Part shown: in pieces, positions 25,909 through 33,168 of the stretch
Numbering within the stretch: position 1 is the stretch's first letter
How the letters are laid out: each line of letters starts with the position of its first letter
NCBI RefSeq assembly: GCF_002284565.1
Contig: NZ_NPKI01000046.1
Coordinates: 372,001 to 436,000 of the forward strand
Length of the DNA stretch: 64,000 nucleotides
Direction of reading: 5' to 3'
Source of the DNA: Mesorhizobium mediterraneum
Lineage (GTDB): Bacteria; Pseudomonadota; Alphaproteobacteria; Rhizobiales; Rhizobiaceae
Program-made: the position numbers and the translations under genes
The notes under the pieces: generated by a model
The model's input: the letters and a program-made list of their open reading frames with translations, nothing else
What the model was told of the DNA's origin: nothing
Databases searched by the model: none

Positions 25909-26877
25909 TTACTTCTTGGCGACCTCGGCGATGTTTTCCTTGGTGTAGACGCCGACGCCGGTGTCGAGATTCTCGATCGGCTGACCCTTGAGGAACTGGA
26001 CGATCAGGTCGACCGCGGCAAAGCCCTGCTTCTCCGGCGCCTGGTCGATCGTCGCCTCGACATTGCCGTCCTGGACGAGTTGCACCGTCTGGTCGAGCAG
26101 GTCGAAGCCGACCACCTTGACCTTGTCGGCCGCGTTGTTGCGCTCGACCCAGGTGCCGGCGGCCGGCGTCGAGCAGCATTCGAGCGACAGCACGCCCGAT
26201 ATCGCTGGGTTGGCCAGCATGGCGTTCTCGATTGCCGCATAGATCTTCTGCGGATCGGTGCCGGTGTTGAGCGTTGAGACCACCTCGATGCCGGGCTCGG
26301 CGGTGAGCGCCTCGCGCGCGCCCTTCTCGCGGTCGAGCGACCACTGGGCGGCGGCGTCGATCGTGGTGATCATCACCTTGCCCTTGCCGCCCAGCACCTT
26401 GGCCATTAGCTTGCCGGCCTCGCGGCCGGACTGGACGAGGTCCTGGCCGGCGAAGGCGAGGCGCTTGCTTTCGGGATTGTCGGTGTTGAAGGTCACGACC
26501 GGGATGCCGGCGGCGATGACCCGGTCGATCAGTGGCGCCAGCGCATCGGTCGAGACCGACGAGATAGCAAGTCCGTCCATCTTGCCCATCAGCGTCTCGA
26601 TCTCGCTGATCTGGCCGTCGGCGTCGGCGCCGACGGGGCCGATGAATTGAGCGCCGACCTTGTCCTCCTTGGCGGCGCGCTCGACCCCGGCCTTCATGAA
26701 CGGCGCGAATTCGTTGGAGACGTCGTGGTAGGAGACGTAGATGTCGAGCGGCTCGCCGGCGGCGATCTTGGCCTTGATGCGGTCGGCCAATGCGAAATCG
26801 GCCAGCTTGGCGCCGGCATGGGCCGACAGCGGCAACAGGCTGAGCGCGGCTGCGAGAATGACATGTCTGAGTTTCAT
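25909..26877 (-). CDS. Sugar ABC transporter periplasmic binding protein (RbsB-like)
   Basis: A 322-aa periplasmic protein with a signal peptide covering about residues 1-22 (LLPLSAHAGA). It belongs to the type 1 sugar-binding family: YVSYHDVSNEFAPFMKAGVE, GLAISSVSTDALAPLIDR, IPVVTFNTDNPES and KVVGFDLLDQTVQLVQDGNV. The sequence ECCSTPAAGTWVER is less usual and includes paired cysteines. It delivers the substrate to the RbsC-like permease. The family binds ribose, xylose, inositol, autoinducer-2 and similar molecules. The ligand here is unknown. Confidence 0.9.
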   Translation of the reverse strand: MKLRHVILAAALSLLPLSAHAGAKLADFALADRIKAKIAAGEPLDIYVSYHDVSNEFAPFMKAGVERAAKEDKVGAQFIGPVGADADGQISEIETLMGKMDGLAISSVSTDALAPLIDRVIAAGIPVVTFNTDNPESKRLAFAGQDLVQSGREAGKLMAKVLGGKGKVMITTIDAAAQWSLDREKGAREALTAEPGIEVVSTLNTGTDPQKIYAAIENAMLANPAISGVLSLECCSTPAAGTWVERNNAADKVKVVGFDLLDQTVQLVQDGNVEATIDQAPEKQGFAAVDLIVQFLKGQPIENLDTGVGVYTKENIAEVAKK

Positions 26878-26934
26878 GGATAGTCCTCCCTGTTGTTGGC
26901 CTTTTGACTGGCCTGTTGCTTTGGTTTTCCTGCT

Positions 26935-27957
26935 TCAGCTCGGCCGGCGCGTGCTCCATTTGTCGATGCCGACCGCTATGATGATGACCAGACCGATCAT
27001 CAGTTCCTGGACGAAAGGCGATACGCCCATCAGCACCAGTCCGTTGCGCATCACGCCGATGATCAGGACGCCGAGAATGGTGCCGAGGATCGTGCCTTCG
27101 CCGCCCGAAAGCGAGGCGCCGCCGACGATCGTCGCGGCGATGACGTCGAGTTCCAGGCCGAGACCGGTGCGTCCGGCCTGACCGCTTGGCAGGAAGGCCA
27201 GGCTCAAAATGCCGGCGAAGGCCGCTAGCACGCCCATCAGCACGAAAGCGCAGATCTTGACCGAGTTGACGGAAATGCCTGAAACACGCGCGGCCTTGGC
27301 GCTGCCGCCGACGGCGTAGACCCGGAATCCGAAATTGGAGAATGACAGCACCACCCAGGCAAGTGCTGCGATGATGACGAAAAACACCAGCTGCATCGGG
27401 ATGATGCTGAATAGATAGCCCTGGCCCATGAAGCCGAACGTCTGCAGGACCTCGGGCAGGGCGCCGTTGCGGGCGTTCACCGTCACCGGCTGGCCGTTGG
27501 TCAGGATGAGGGCAGCACCGCGCACGATCGACAGCATGCCGAGCGTCGCAATCAGCGACGGCAGCCGGCCATAGGTGGAAAGCACGCCGTTGACGAGCCC
27601 GATGGCGACGCCGGTGAGCAGGCCGACGCCGATCGCCGGTAGAAGCGCCCAGCCGGCGATGATCAGCATGCCGGTGGCGAGGCCGGAGAATGCGTAGGTC
27701 GAGCCGACCGACAGGTCGACCTCGCCGGCGATCAGCACGAATGTCATGCCGACCGCCATGATCCCGAGCAGTGAGATCTGGCGACCGACATTGAGCAGGT
27801 TCAGCGACGTCAGGAACCCGTCGGTGGCGAAGGACAAAAACAGGCATAGCACGAGCAGCGCGATGAACACGCCAGCTTCGCGCGCCCGCAACAGCCGCGC
27901 CAGCGTCAATCGGTCCGCGGCTGGCGCGCGCGCGCCGGTCCTGACCGCATCGGCCAT
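26935..27957 (-). CDS. Sugar ABC transporter permease (RbsC-like)
   Basis: A 340-aa inner-membrane protein of the BPD_transp_2 family with about nine hydrophobic segments. Typical blocks are GIMAVGMTFVLIAGEVDLSV, LVNGVLSTYGRLPSLIATLG and GGASLSGGEGTILGTILGVL. It forms the channel of the importer encoded with the downstream binding protein and ATPase. It is the first transporter gene of the operon. A 218-bp gap separates it from the dioxygenase gene, with no obvious terminator, so co-transcription is possible. Confidence 0.9.
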   Translation of the reverse strand: MADAVRTGARAPAADRLTLARLLRAREAGVFIALLVLCLFLSFATDGFLTSLNLLNVGRQISLLGIMAVGMTFVLIAGEVDLSVGSTYAFSGLATGMLIIAGWALLPAIGVGLLTGVAIGLVNGVLSTYGRLPSLIATLGMLSIVRGAALILTNGQPVTVNARNGALPEVLQTFGFMGQGYLFSIIPMQLVFFVIIAALAWVVLSFSNFGFRVYAVGGSAKAARVSGISVNSVKICAFVLMGVLAAFAGILSLAFLPSGQAGRTGLGLELDVIAATIVGGASLSGGEGTILGTILGVLIIGVMRNGLVLMGVSPFVQELMIGLVIIIAVGIDKWSTRRPS

Positions 27958-28175
27958 ACAGCATCCTCCCTGTGTGTGGCGAACCGCCGGTCACGACCGG
28001 CACCGCCACTCCTCTTCCGGTTCCATCCTCGACCCGAACCGAGCTCGTGTGCGGGTCGATGCATGAGAGCCTATTCCCAAACAGAATCAGGATGCGGCTC
28101 TATCTCCCCTGCCTTTCCACGATCTTTCCAATCATGGTTGGTGCGGGCGCGATCGCCCGTGCCTTGCTGTCGACG

Positions 28176-28940
28176 TCAGGACGCCTTGCGGAACGAACCG
28201 GCAGGCACCTTATGCAATTCGTCGTAATTTCCGTATTCGCGCACCTTCTTGAACGGCGCGTTCTCGATGGCGTTGTAGGAGCAGATATAGCCCCAGCGAT
28301 AGGTGTCCGAACGATTGGCGTCGGAGCGGTGCAGCAGATTGCCGTCGAAGATCAGCGCGTCGCCGGCTTCCATCTCGACATAGATATGCTCGTAGCGCTT
28401 CAGCGCCGCTTCCAGATGCTCCTGCTCGACATTGGTCTGGTCGTTCTCGCGGATGTGGTTGAGGCGGCCGAGCTTGTGCGAACCCTTGAGCACCTGCAGG
28501 CAGCCATTTTCGCGGGTCGCCTTGTCGAGCGCGACATAGATGCTCATCATCTCCGGCGCGAGGCAGCCGTAATTGTACCAATAGCCGAAATCCTGATGCC
28601 ATTCCCAGGCGCCGCCCTCATTGGGTTGCTTCATCGTCATCTTGTGGCTGTAGAGATAGATGGGTTTGCCGACGGCATCCTGGGCGAGATCGACCATGCG
28701 CTCGTCGCGCGCCAGAAGACCGTATTTGTCGTCCTCGGCCTTGGTCCACATCTTCAGGAGGGTGGTCTTGCCTTCCTTGTCGCCCTTGGCCATGACGGCT
28801 CCGCTCCTGGTCTCCGCCTCGAGCTGCCTGCGTGCGTGGTCACGAAAATCGTCCACCTCGGCCACGCTCAGCAGCCCCTTGCGGATAATGTACCCGTCGC
28901 TGATGTAGTGTTCCGTTTCTTCCTTGGTCATCGCGAGCAT
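28176..28940 (-). CDS. Phytanoyl-CoA dioxygenase (PhyH)-family Fe(II)/2-oxoglutarate oxygenase
   Basis: A 254-aa PhyH-type oxygenase. The iron ligands are visible as the HQD motif in WEWHQDFGYWYNYG and a distal His in FDGNLLHRSDANRS. Arg in YRWGYICSYNAIEN could bind 2-oxoglutarate. Such enzymes hydroxylate a small organic substrate using oxygen and 2-oxoglutarate. It is the promoter-proximal gene of the leftward cluster and is divergent from an AraC regulator. It lacks the ectoine-hydroxylase signature, so it is not EctD. In this context it probably hydroxylates or demethylates the imported compound. Confidence 0.85.
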   Translation of the reverse strand: MLAMTKEETEHYISDGYIIRKGLLSVAEVDDFRDHARRQLEAETRSGAVMAKGDKEGKTTLLKMWTKAEDDKYGLLARDERMVDLAQDAVGKPIYLYSHKMTMKQPNEGGAWEWHQDFGYWYNYGCLAPEMMSIYVALDKATRENGCLQVLKGSHKLGRLNHIRENDQTNVEQEHLEAALKRYEHIYVEMEAGDALIFDGNLLHRSDANRSDTYRWGYICSYNAIENAPFKKVREYGNYDELHKVPAGSFRKAS

Positions 28941-29084
28941 CGTCTTGCCTCCCTGGTCTTCGCGAACGGGCCCTCAGTGGCGCGATGCGCCTCGAGGGCC
29001 TTGGGAAGAGCGGGTCCATGCAACTGAATGCCGACCTCGCCTGCCTCTTGAAAGCAACCTTAGCGGTGCTTGGCAGGGAACAAA

Positions 29085-29975
29085 ATGGACAGCACCGCGC
29101 AGTTTTTGTATAAAACGCGCATGCGAGGAAGAACGTCGGTTCTCGAGAGTTTCCACTATGTGCCGGCGGCCGGATGGACGCGCACGGCGTTTAGCGTGCT
29201 GCGCGCCGGCAAGGTCGCCGCGGCGCCGGATTACCGGATAGAACGCGCGACCTATCCCGGCCAGGACATCCTCTATTGCCTGTCGGGCCACGGTATCGTG
29301 GAGACGTTGGGACAGCGGCTGGAGGTGCGGCCGGGCCAACTGGTGTGGATGGCCAACGAGGCGCCGCATGTGCATGCCGCCGACGAGCACGATCCGTGGA
29401 GCCTGCTCTGGTTCAGGCTCGACGGCCCGGACCCGGGGATCCTGCGGCGCAAGCTGTTCGGAGAGGGGACCTTGCGGGCCGTGTTCCCGGAAGCCATGAG
29501 TCCAGTCGCGTGGTTCGAGCGGCTGTTTGCCGCGTTGCGGCGGCGCGACGCCAGCCTTGATTTCAGGCTCAACCAACTGGTCGCCGAATTCGTGCTTTTG
29601 GTCGACCGGGCGCTCGCCGGCTCCGGTCCTGATGATTTGCCGAAGCCGCTAGCCGCTGCCCTGGACGCCATGCGCGGTGAACCCGGCTTCGCCTGGACGG
29701 CACCCGACCTGTTCGCCGTTACCGGGCTCGGTCCCTCGCAGATCCGGCGGCTGTTCCAAAAACATCTGCGGACAAGCCCGCATCAGTGGCTGATGCGCGA
29801 GCGGCTGATGCAGGCGCAATCGCTGCTGGTGCAGAGCGACCAGAAGCTGGCCGAGATCGCCGAAGCCTGCGGCTTCTGCGACGTCTATCATTTCGGGCGC
29901 GAGTTCAAGCGCTCGGTGGGAATCTCGCCGGCCGCCTGGCGCCGCAGCGAATTAAGCGCCGGGCCGGGACATTAG
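29085..29975 (+). CDS. AraC-family regulator divergent from the PhyH/sugar cluster
   Basis: A 296-aa protein starting at the ATG at 29085 with GGGA upstream. A TTG at 29070 is a weaker choice. The N-terminal half is an AraC cupin-type ligand domain (YPGQDILYCLSGHGIVETLG, VRPGQLVWMANEAPHVHA). The C-terminal half is the DNA-binding domain (DLFAVTGLGPSQIRRLFQKH, IAEACGFCDVYHFGREFKRS). It is divergent from the dioxygenase gene across 144 bp, so it most likely controls the 22-29 kb catabolic operon in response to the imported sugar or derivative. Confidence 0.87.
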   Translation: MDSTAQFLYKTRMRGRTSVLESFHYVPAAGWTRTAFSVLRAGKVAAAPDYRIERATYPGQDILYCLSGHGIVETLGQRLEVRPGQLVWMANEAPHVHAADEHDPWSLLWFRLDGPDPGILRRKLFGEGTLRAVFPEAMSPVAWFERLFAALRRRDASLDFRLNQLVAEFVLLVDRALAGSGPDDLPKPLAAALDAMRGEPGFAWTAPDLFAVTGLGPSQIRRLFQKHLRTSPHQWLMRERLMQAQSLLVQSDQKLAEIAEACGFCDVYHFGREFKRSVGISPAAWRRSELSAGPGH

Positions 29976-30014
29976 CTGGAACGTCGACTGATCAAAACGT
30001 GCTCGGTCGGGCCC

Positions 30015-30566
30015 TCACAGGACCTTCTGCCGGAACTTCGAATGACAGCTTGAGCAATCCTGCAGGATAAGATGCAACAGGTGCTCGGCAGGAGCCTTGG
30101 CAGGATCGGCTTGCGCCGCTGCCGGCCGCTTGCCAAGCAGACTGCCGCCGCCCATCGCCGGGCCGGTACCCATCCTCATGTCGTCGGTGATGCTGGCGGG
30201 CGCCCGCTCGGCCTTGGTGGCAAGCGTGGTGGCCAGCGTCCCGATGTGACGGGCCAGAGCCTCGAATTCCGAACGGGCTTGATCGATTTCCAACTTGGCG
30301 CCCGAAGGCGCGCCCAATGTCGCGCTCGGAAATTCCGTGATAAGCGTAGGGCCGGTGCGGGCGCGGATGGTCTCGGCCGCCGCCTTGAACGCCGCGGCGT
30401 CATAGGCCAGCTTGCCGTCGAACATCGCGGCGATCGTTTTCGCGGCGGCGGCCATCTCCTTCATCGAGGACTGGCGCGTCGCAATGATTGGGTCAGGTCC
30501 AGCCGCGGCCACCACCGCGGAGGCGCAGGCAAGCGACAGCATCACGGTGGCGGCGGTCCATTTCAC
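30015..30566 (-). CDS. Cytochrome c' (class II c-type cytochrome), copper-regulator linked
   Basis: A 183-aa exported protein. The GTG start at 30566 overlaps the regulator stop as GTGA. A signal peptide covers about residues 1-22. The heme-binding motif CSSCH is at the extreme C-terminus, as in cytochrome c' (class II), with a four-helix pattern ahead of it (IATRQSSMKEMAAAAKTIAA). These proteins bind gases or take part in electron transfer in the periplasm. The translational coupling to a CueR-type regulator suggests that copper induces it. Confidence 0.83.
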   Translation of the reverse strand: MKWTAATVMLSLACASAVVAAAGPDPIIATRQSSMKEMAAAAKTIAAMFDGKLAYDAAAFKAAAETIRARTGPTLITEFPSATLGAPSGAKLEIDQARSEFEALARHIGTLATTLATKAERAPASITDDMRMGTGPAMGGGSLLGKRPAAAQADPAKAPAEHLLHLILQDCSSCHSKFRQKVL

Positions 30567-30961
30567 TGAACCAGGCCTTCTCCCGCCAGTTCGTCGATGA
30601 TCGGGCAGTCCGGCCGCTCGTCGCCATGGCAATGCTCAACCAGATGATGCAGCAGGCCGCGCAATCCCACCAGCTCGGCGATCTTCCTGTCGATCTCCAC
30701 GAGCTTGGCTTTGGCAATGGCCTTCACGTCGGCGCTGTCGCGGTCCCTGTCTTGATAGAGCGACAGCAACTGGCGGCACTCGTCGACCGAAAAACCCAGG
30801 CTGCGCGAGCGCTGCAGAAATCGCAAGCGGTGGATGTCGTCTGCCGAATAGTCACGATAGCCATTCTCCGTCCGGGCCGGGCGCAAAAGCCCGATGTCCT
30901 CGTAGTAGCGTATCGTCTTGGACGGCAGGCCGGATTTTTCGGATGCGATACCAATGTTCAT
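30563..30961 (-). CDS. hmrR: Copper-responsive MerR-family regulator (CueR/HmrR)
   Basis: A 132-aa MerR protein. The helix-turn-helix begins MNIGIASEKSGLPSKTIRYY. The metal loop has cysteines C111 and C119, eight residues apart in the same way as CueR C112/C120, within CHGDERPDCPI. This marks Cu(I)/Ag(I) sensing. Proteins of this type twist a promoter with a long spacer to activate it. Its own promoter at 30987-31017 has exactly such a spacer, so it is likely autoregulated together with the cytochrome gene. Confidence 0.92.
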   Translation of the reverse strand: MNIGIASEKSGLPSKTIRYYEDIGLLRPARTENGYRDYSADDIHRLRFLQRSRSLGFSVDECRQLLSLYQDRDRDSADVKAIAKAKLVEIDRKIAELVGLRGLLHHLVEHCHGDERPDCPIIDELAGEGLVQ

Positions 30962-30986
30962 GATGAAAATCTCCTTGGTCAGTGGG

Positions 30987-31017
30987 AAAGTAAACCTTCC
31001 TGTAGCTAGAAGGTCAA
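30987..31017 (-). promoter_or_regulatory. CueR-type promoter with 19-bp spacer, driving hmrR-cytochrome c'
   Basis: On the minus strand TTGACC (31017-31012) and TACTTT (30992-30987) are separated by 19 bp. Within the spacer lies the palindrome ACCTTCC-N7-AGAAGGT (30994-31014). A 19-bp spacer with an ACCTTCC-type dyad is the known signature of MerR-family copper promoters. The hmrR start codon is 26 bp downstream of the -10 element. Confidence 0.75.
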
Positions 31018-31184
31018 CCCGGGTGTGGCAATTTGGATGCCCCGCCGCAGCCGTCCCGCAGGTTCGGCGCGTCCACGATCTGCTCGTCGGTAAAACCGTG
31101 CTTGCGGACTGGGAATTTCACCTGTCCGCGATCCTTTCTCCTATCGCGGTCCTGTCGCTCTTCGGGTCGCGATCGTCAGCCCCG

Positions 31185-31301
31185 TCAGCTTCGCAGGTAT
31201 TTGAGGAGCGCTGCAATCACGAGCACAAGGGCGACAAGCACCAGGACCCATGTGAGCCCCATGCCGCCCATCATCCACATACCCATTGGACCATTCATCA
31301 T
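31185..31301 (-). CDS. 38-aa Met-rich single-span membrane protein in copper cluster
   Basis: A short reading frame of 38 residues with AGAGGCG upstream. It begins MMNGPMGMWMMGGMGL, with seven methionines in the first 14 residues, then one transmembrane helix of about 20 residues, and ends KYLRS. Tiny Met/Gly-rich membrane proteins of this kind are often found beside copper resistance genes. It follows the SCO gene on the same strand by about 100 nt. Its function is unknown. Methionine-rich tails often bind Cu(I). Confidence 0.6.
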   Translation of the reverse strand: MMNGPMGMWMMGGMGLTWVLVLVALVLVIAALLKYLRS

Positions 31302-31405
31302 TGCGGTCGCCTCTATGGTCGGTGGAAGCCCGCCCTCGCCGGTGAGCATCGGCGATTCCGATGGGAATTAGTTCGTCGTAAATTTCGGTCAAGACGAATG
31401 GTGCC

Positions 31406-32143
31406 TCAGAACATGCCCTTGATTTTCGCCCACCACCCCGTTTCCTTCTCATGGTGCGGGCGCTCGACATTGTTGGTCAGCGCGTTGACGAAGGTGACAA
31501 GATTGACCGCCGCGAAACTCAGGCCGTGGAAATTCGCGCGCCAATGGCCTTGTTTGTCGATCACATGCGTGACGGTGCCGTGCATCTGGTAACCGCCATC
31601 GGTCAAGGCGAACTTGTGGCCGAAGGCTTCCGCGAGCTTCCGGGTCGCATCCTCAGGCTGACCCGCGGTCGTGGTCAGGAACAGCCAATTGACCGGGTCG
31701 ACCCCGTGCGCCGGTCCGTAATTGCGCAGCACGTCCGGCGTGTCCCTCGTCGGGTCGGTGGTGATGGTCACAAAGCTGACCTGGTCCTTCATCGGCGTGG
31801 CATTCACCATCGTCTGGATCTCGGCGATCTTCTCGGCATGCAGGGGACACACATCCGGGCACGATGTGTAGATGAAGTGGAGGACGACGACTTTGCCGCG
31901 CAAATCGGCCAACCGCACGACACGCCCGTCGGCGGTACGCAGCGTGAAATCGGGCGCCGGTCTGTCGAGCGTCTGGAAATATTTCTCGTCGCTCTGAAGC
32001 ATGGCATCGACTTCGTCGAGCGAGTGCGCTTGCGCCGGATACGCAAAGCCCGCGATCAGCGCCGCGATGGCAATTACGCGTAGCAGCAAACGCCTGCTTT
32101 CGTTCAAAGCCGGCGCGACGCGGCGAGCCTTTGGCCCGGACAT
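31406..32143 (-). CDS. SCO1/SenC-family copper chaperone
   Basis: A 245-aa exported protein with an N-terminal hydrophobic signal (LLLRVIAIAALIAGFAYPAQ). It has a thioredoxin-like fold with the copper motif CPDVC (C95, C99) in FIYTSCPDVCPLHAEKIAEI, and a downstream conserved His (H188) in YQMHGTVTHVID. SCO proteins deliver copper to cytochrome oxidase or act as thiol redox proteins in the periplasm. It follows the TlpA-like gene by 13 nt in the same operon. Confidence 0.9.
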   Translation of the reverse strand: MSGPKARRVAPALNESRRLLLRVIAIAALIAGFAYPAQAHSLDEVDAMLQSDEKYFQTLDRPAPDFTLRTADGRVVRLADLRGKVVVLHFIYTSCPDVCPLHAEKIAEIQTMVNATPMKDQVSFVTITTDPTRDTPDVLRNYGPAHGVDPVNWLFLTTTAGQPEDATRKLAEAFGHKFALTDGGYQMHGTVTHVIDKQGHWRANFHGLSFAAVNLVTFVNALTNNVERPHHEKETGWWAKIKGMF

Positions 32144-32156
32144 ATCTGTTCCTTTC

Positions 32157-32702
32157 TCACTTGGCAGCGATGCGGCTGCGGATGAAGTCGACCATGTCGG
32201 GCGCGTCCCATTCCGCCGGGCCGATCAGCCGGCCGATTTCCTTGCCGTCGCGATCGATCAGCAAGGTCGCGGGAAGGCCGACGGTGCCGATGGCGAACAT
32301 GGCCTTGCCGGAGGTATCGATATTGAGGGCGAGATGCTCGATGCCGATCTCGGCGAAGAACTTTTTCACGATGTCTGGGCCAGCGCGGTCCATCGACAGC
32401 GCGACGACCTCGAAATCCGGCCCGCCGAGTTCGGCCTGCAGCCGGTCGAGCGTCGGCATCTCCTTCCGGCAGGGCGCGCACCATGTCGCCCAGATGTTGA
32501 GCAGCACGATTTTGCCGGAAAAATCGGCAAGGCTTCGGGGTCGACCATCGCCGTCCTCGAAGCTGATTTCTGGCACCGGCACCGGGGTTTCGTGAACGGC
32601 AAAATTCTGCGGCGGTTCGGAAGCCGATGCCGACCGCGAAAACACCAGCAGCATGCCAACCAGGGCCATGGCCAGTTTGCTCATGGTCACGACTGTTTTC
32701 AC
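32157..32702 (-). CDS. TlpA-like thiol:disulfide oxidoreductase
   Basis: A 181-aa exported thioredoxin-fold protein. The annotated start is a GTG at 32702 that overlaps the upstream stop (GTGA). An ATG at 32684 (MSKLAMALVGMLL) is equally good and gives a cleaner signal peptide. The active site is WATWCAPCRKEMP (C75, C78 from the GTG), and TVGLPATLLIDRDG holds the cis-Pro. It probably keeps copper-site cysteines of periplasmic partners such as SCO reduced. Confidence 0.87.
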   Translation of the reverse strand: MKTVVTMSKLAMALVGMLLVFSRSASASEPPQNFAVHETPVPVPEISFEDGDGRPRSLADFSGKIVLLNIWATWCAPCRKEMPTLDRLQAELGGPDFEVVALSMDRAGPDIVKKFFAEIGIEHLALNIDTSGKAMFAIGTVGLPATLLIDRDGKEIGRLIGPAEWDAPDMVDFIRSRIAAK

Positions 32703-33139
32703 CGCGTCGCGTAGACGGTCGGCGCCTTGCCGTCCTTTGTGAAGGCGTAGATCGTCCAGGTCCCTGACTTCTCGCCGCCCATGCCGGGCGCGCCGGTCGG
32801 CATGCCGGCCAGGGTGATGCCTGATATGGCGGGGCGTTCCGTCAAAAGCTTCCTGACGATGTCGATCGGCACTAGGCCGTCGATGACATAGCCGTCAACC
32901 ATCAGCGTGTGGCAGCCTTCGAGGTCGGCGGGGACGCCGGCATCGCTGCTGATCTGCGACAGATTGTTGACCGGCTTGATGTCAACCTTGAAGCCGTTCT
33001 GCTCGAGATAGGCGGCATAGGACTCGCAGCAACTGCATTGCGGGTTCTTGTACATCACCGCTTCGATCGTGGCGGCGACCGCGGGCAGCGGCGTTGCGAT
33101 CAGCGCGGCAAGGGCGGCGAGGCGGTAGGTCAGTTTCAT
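32699..33139 (-). CDS. DUF411 periplasmic metal-binding protein
   Basis: A 146-aa exported protein. The ATG at 33139 has AAGGAG upstream. A signal peptide ends near VAAT. The DUF411 core is MYKNPQCSCCESYAAYLEQN, with a CSCC cysteine cluster, followed by LEGCHTLMVDGYVIDGLVP. The family is regularly found in copper and heavy-metal resistance operons and is presumed to bind copper. It is followed by TlpA with a 4-nt overlap and preceded by the multicopper oxidase. Confidence 0.88.
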   Translation of the reverse strand: MKLTYRLAALAALIATPLPAVAATIEAVMYKNPQCSCCESYAAYLEQNGFKVDIKPVNNLSQISSDAGVPADLEGCHTLMVDGYVIDGLVPIDIVRKLLTERPAISGITLAGMPTGAPGMGGEKSGTWTIYAFTKDGKAPTVYATR

Positions 33140-33168
33140 TGCAGTTCTCCTTCGTTGAACGAATGGAT

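Noticed and set aside
24332..28009. A 1225-codon open frame on the minus strand
   Set aside because: Only the last 505 codons encode the ABC ATPase. The upstream part runs through the binding-protein and permease genes in another frame and is Arg/Ala-rich with no protein features, a result of high GC.
28176..28940. The PhyH-family gene considered as ectoine hydroxylase (EctD), given the ectoine cluster nearby
   Set aside because: It lacks the EctD signature around the iron-binding HxD and is operonic with a sugar transporter. No ectABC synthesis genes are present.
29070..29084. TTG start for the divergent AraC regulator
   Set aside because: The ATG at 29085 has the better ribosome site and avoids an odd five-residue extension.
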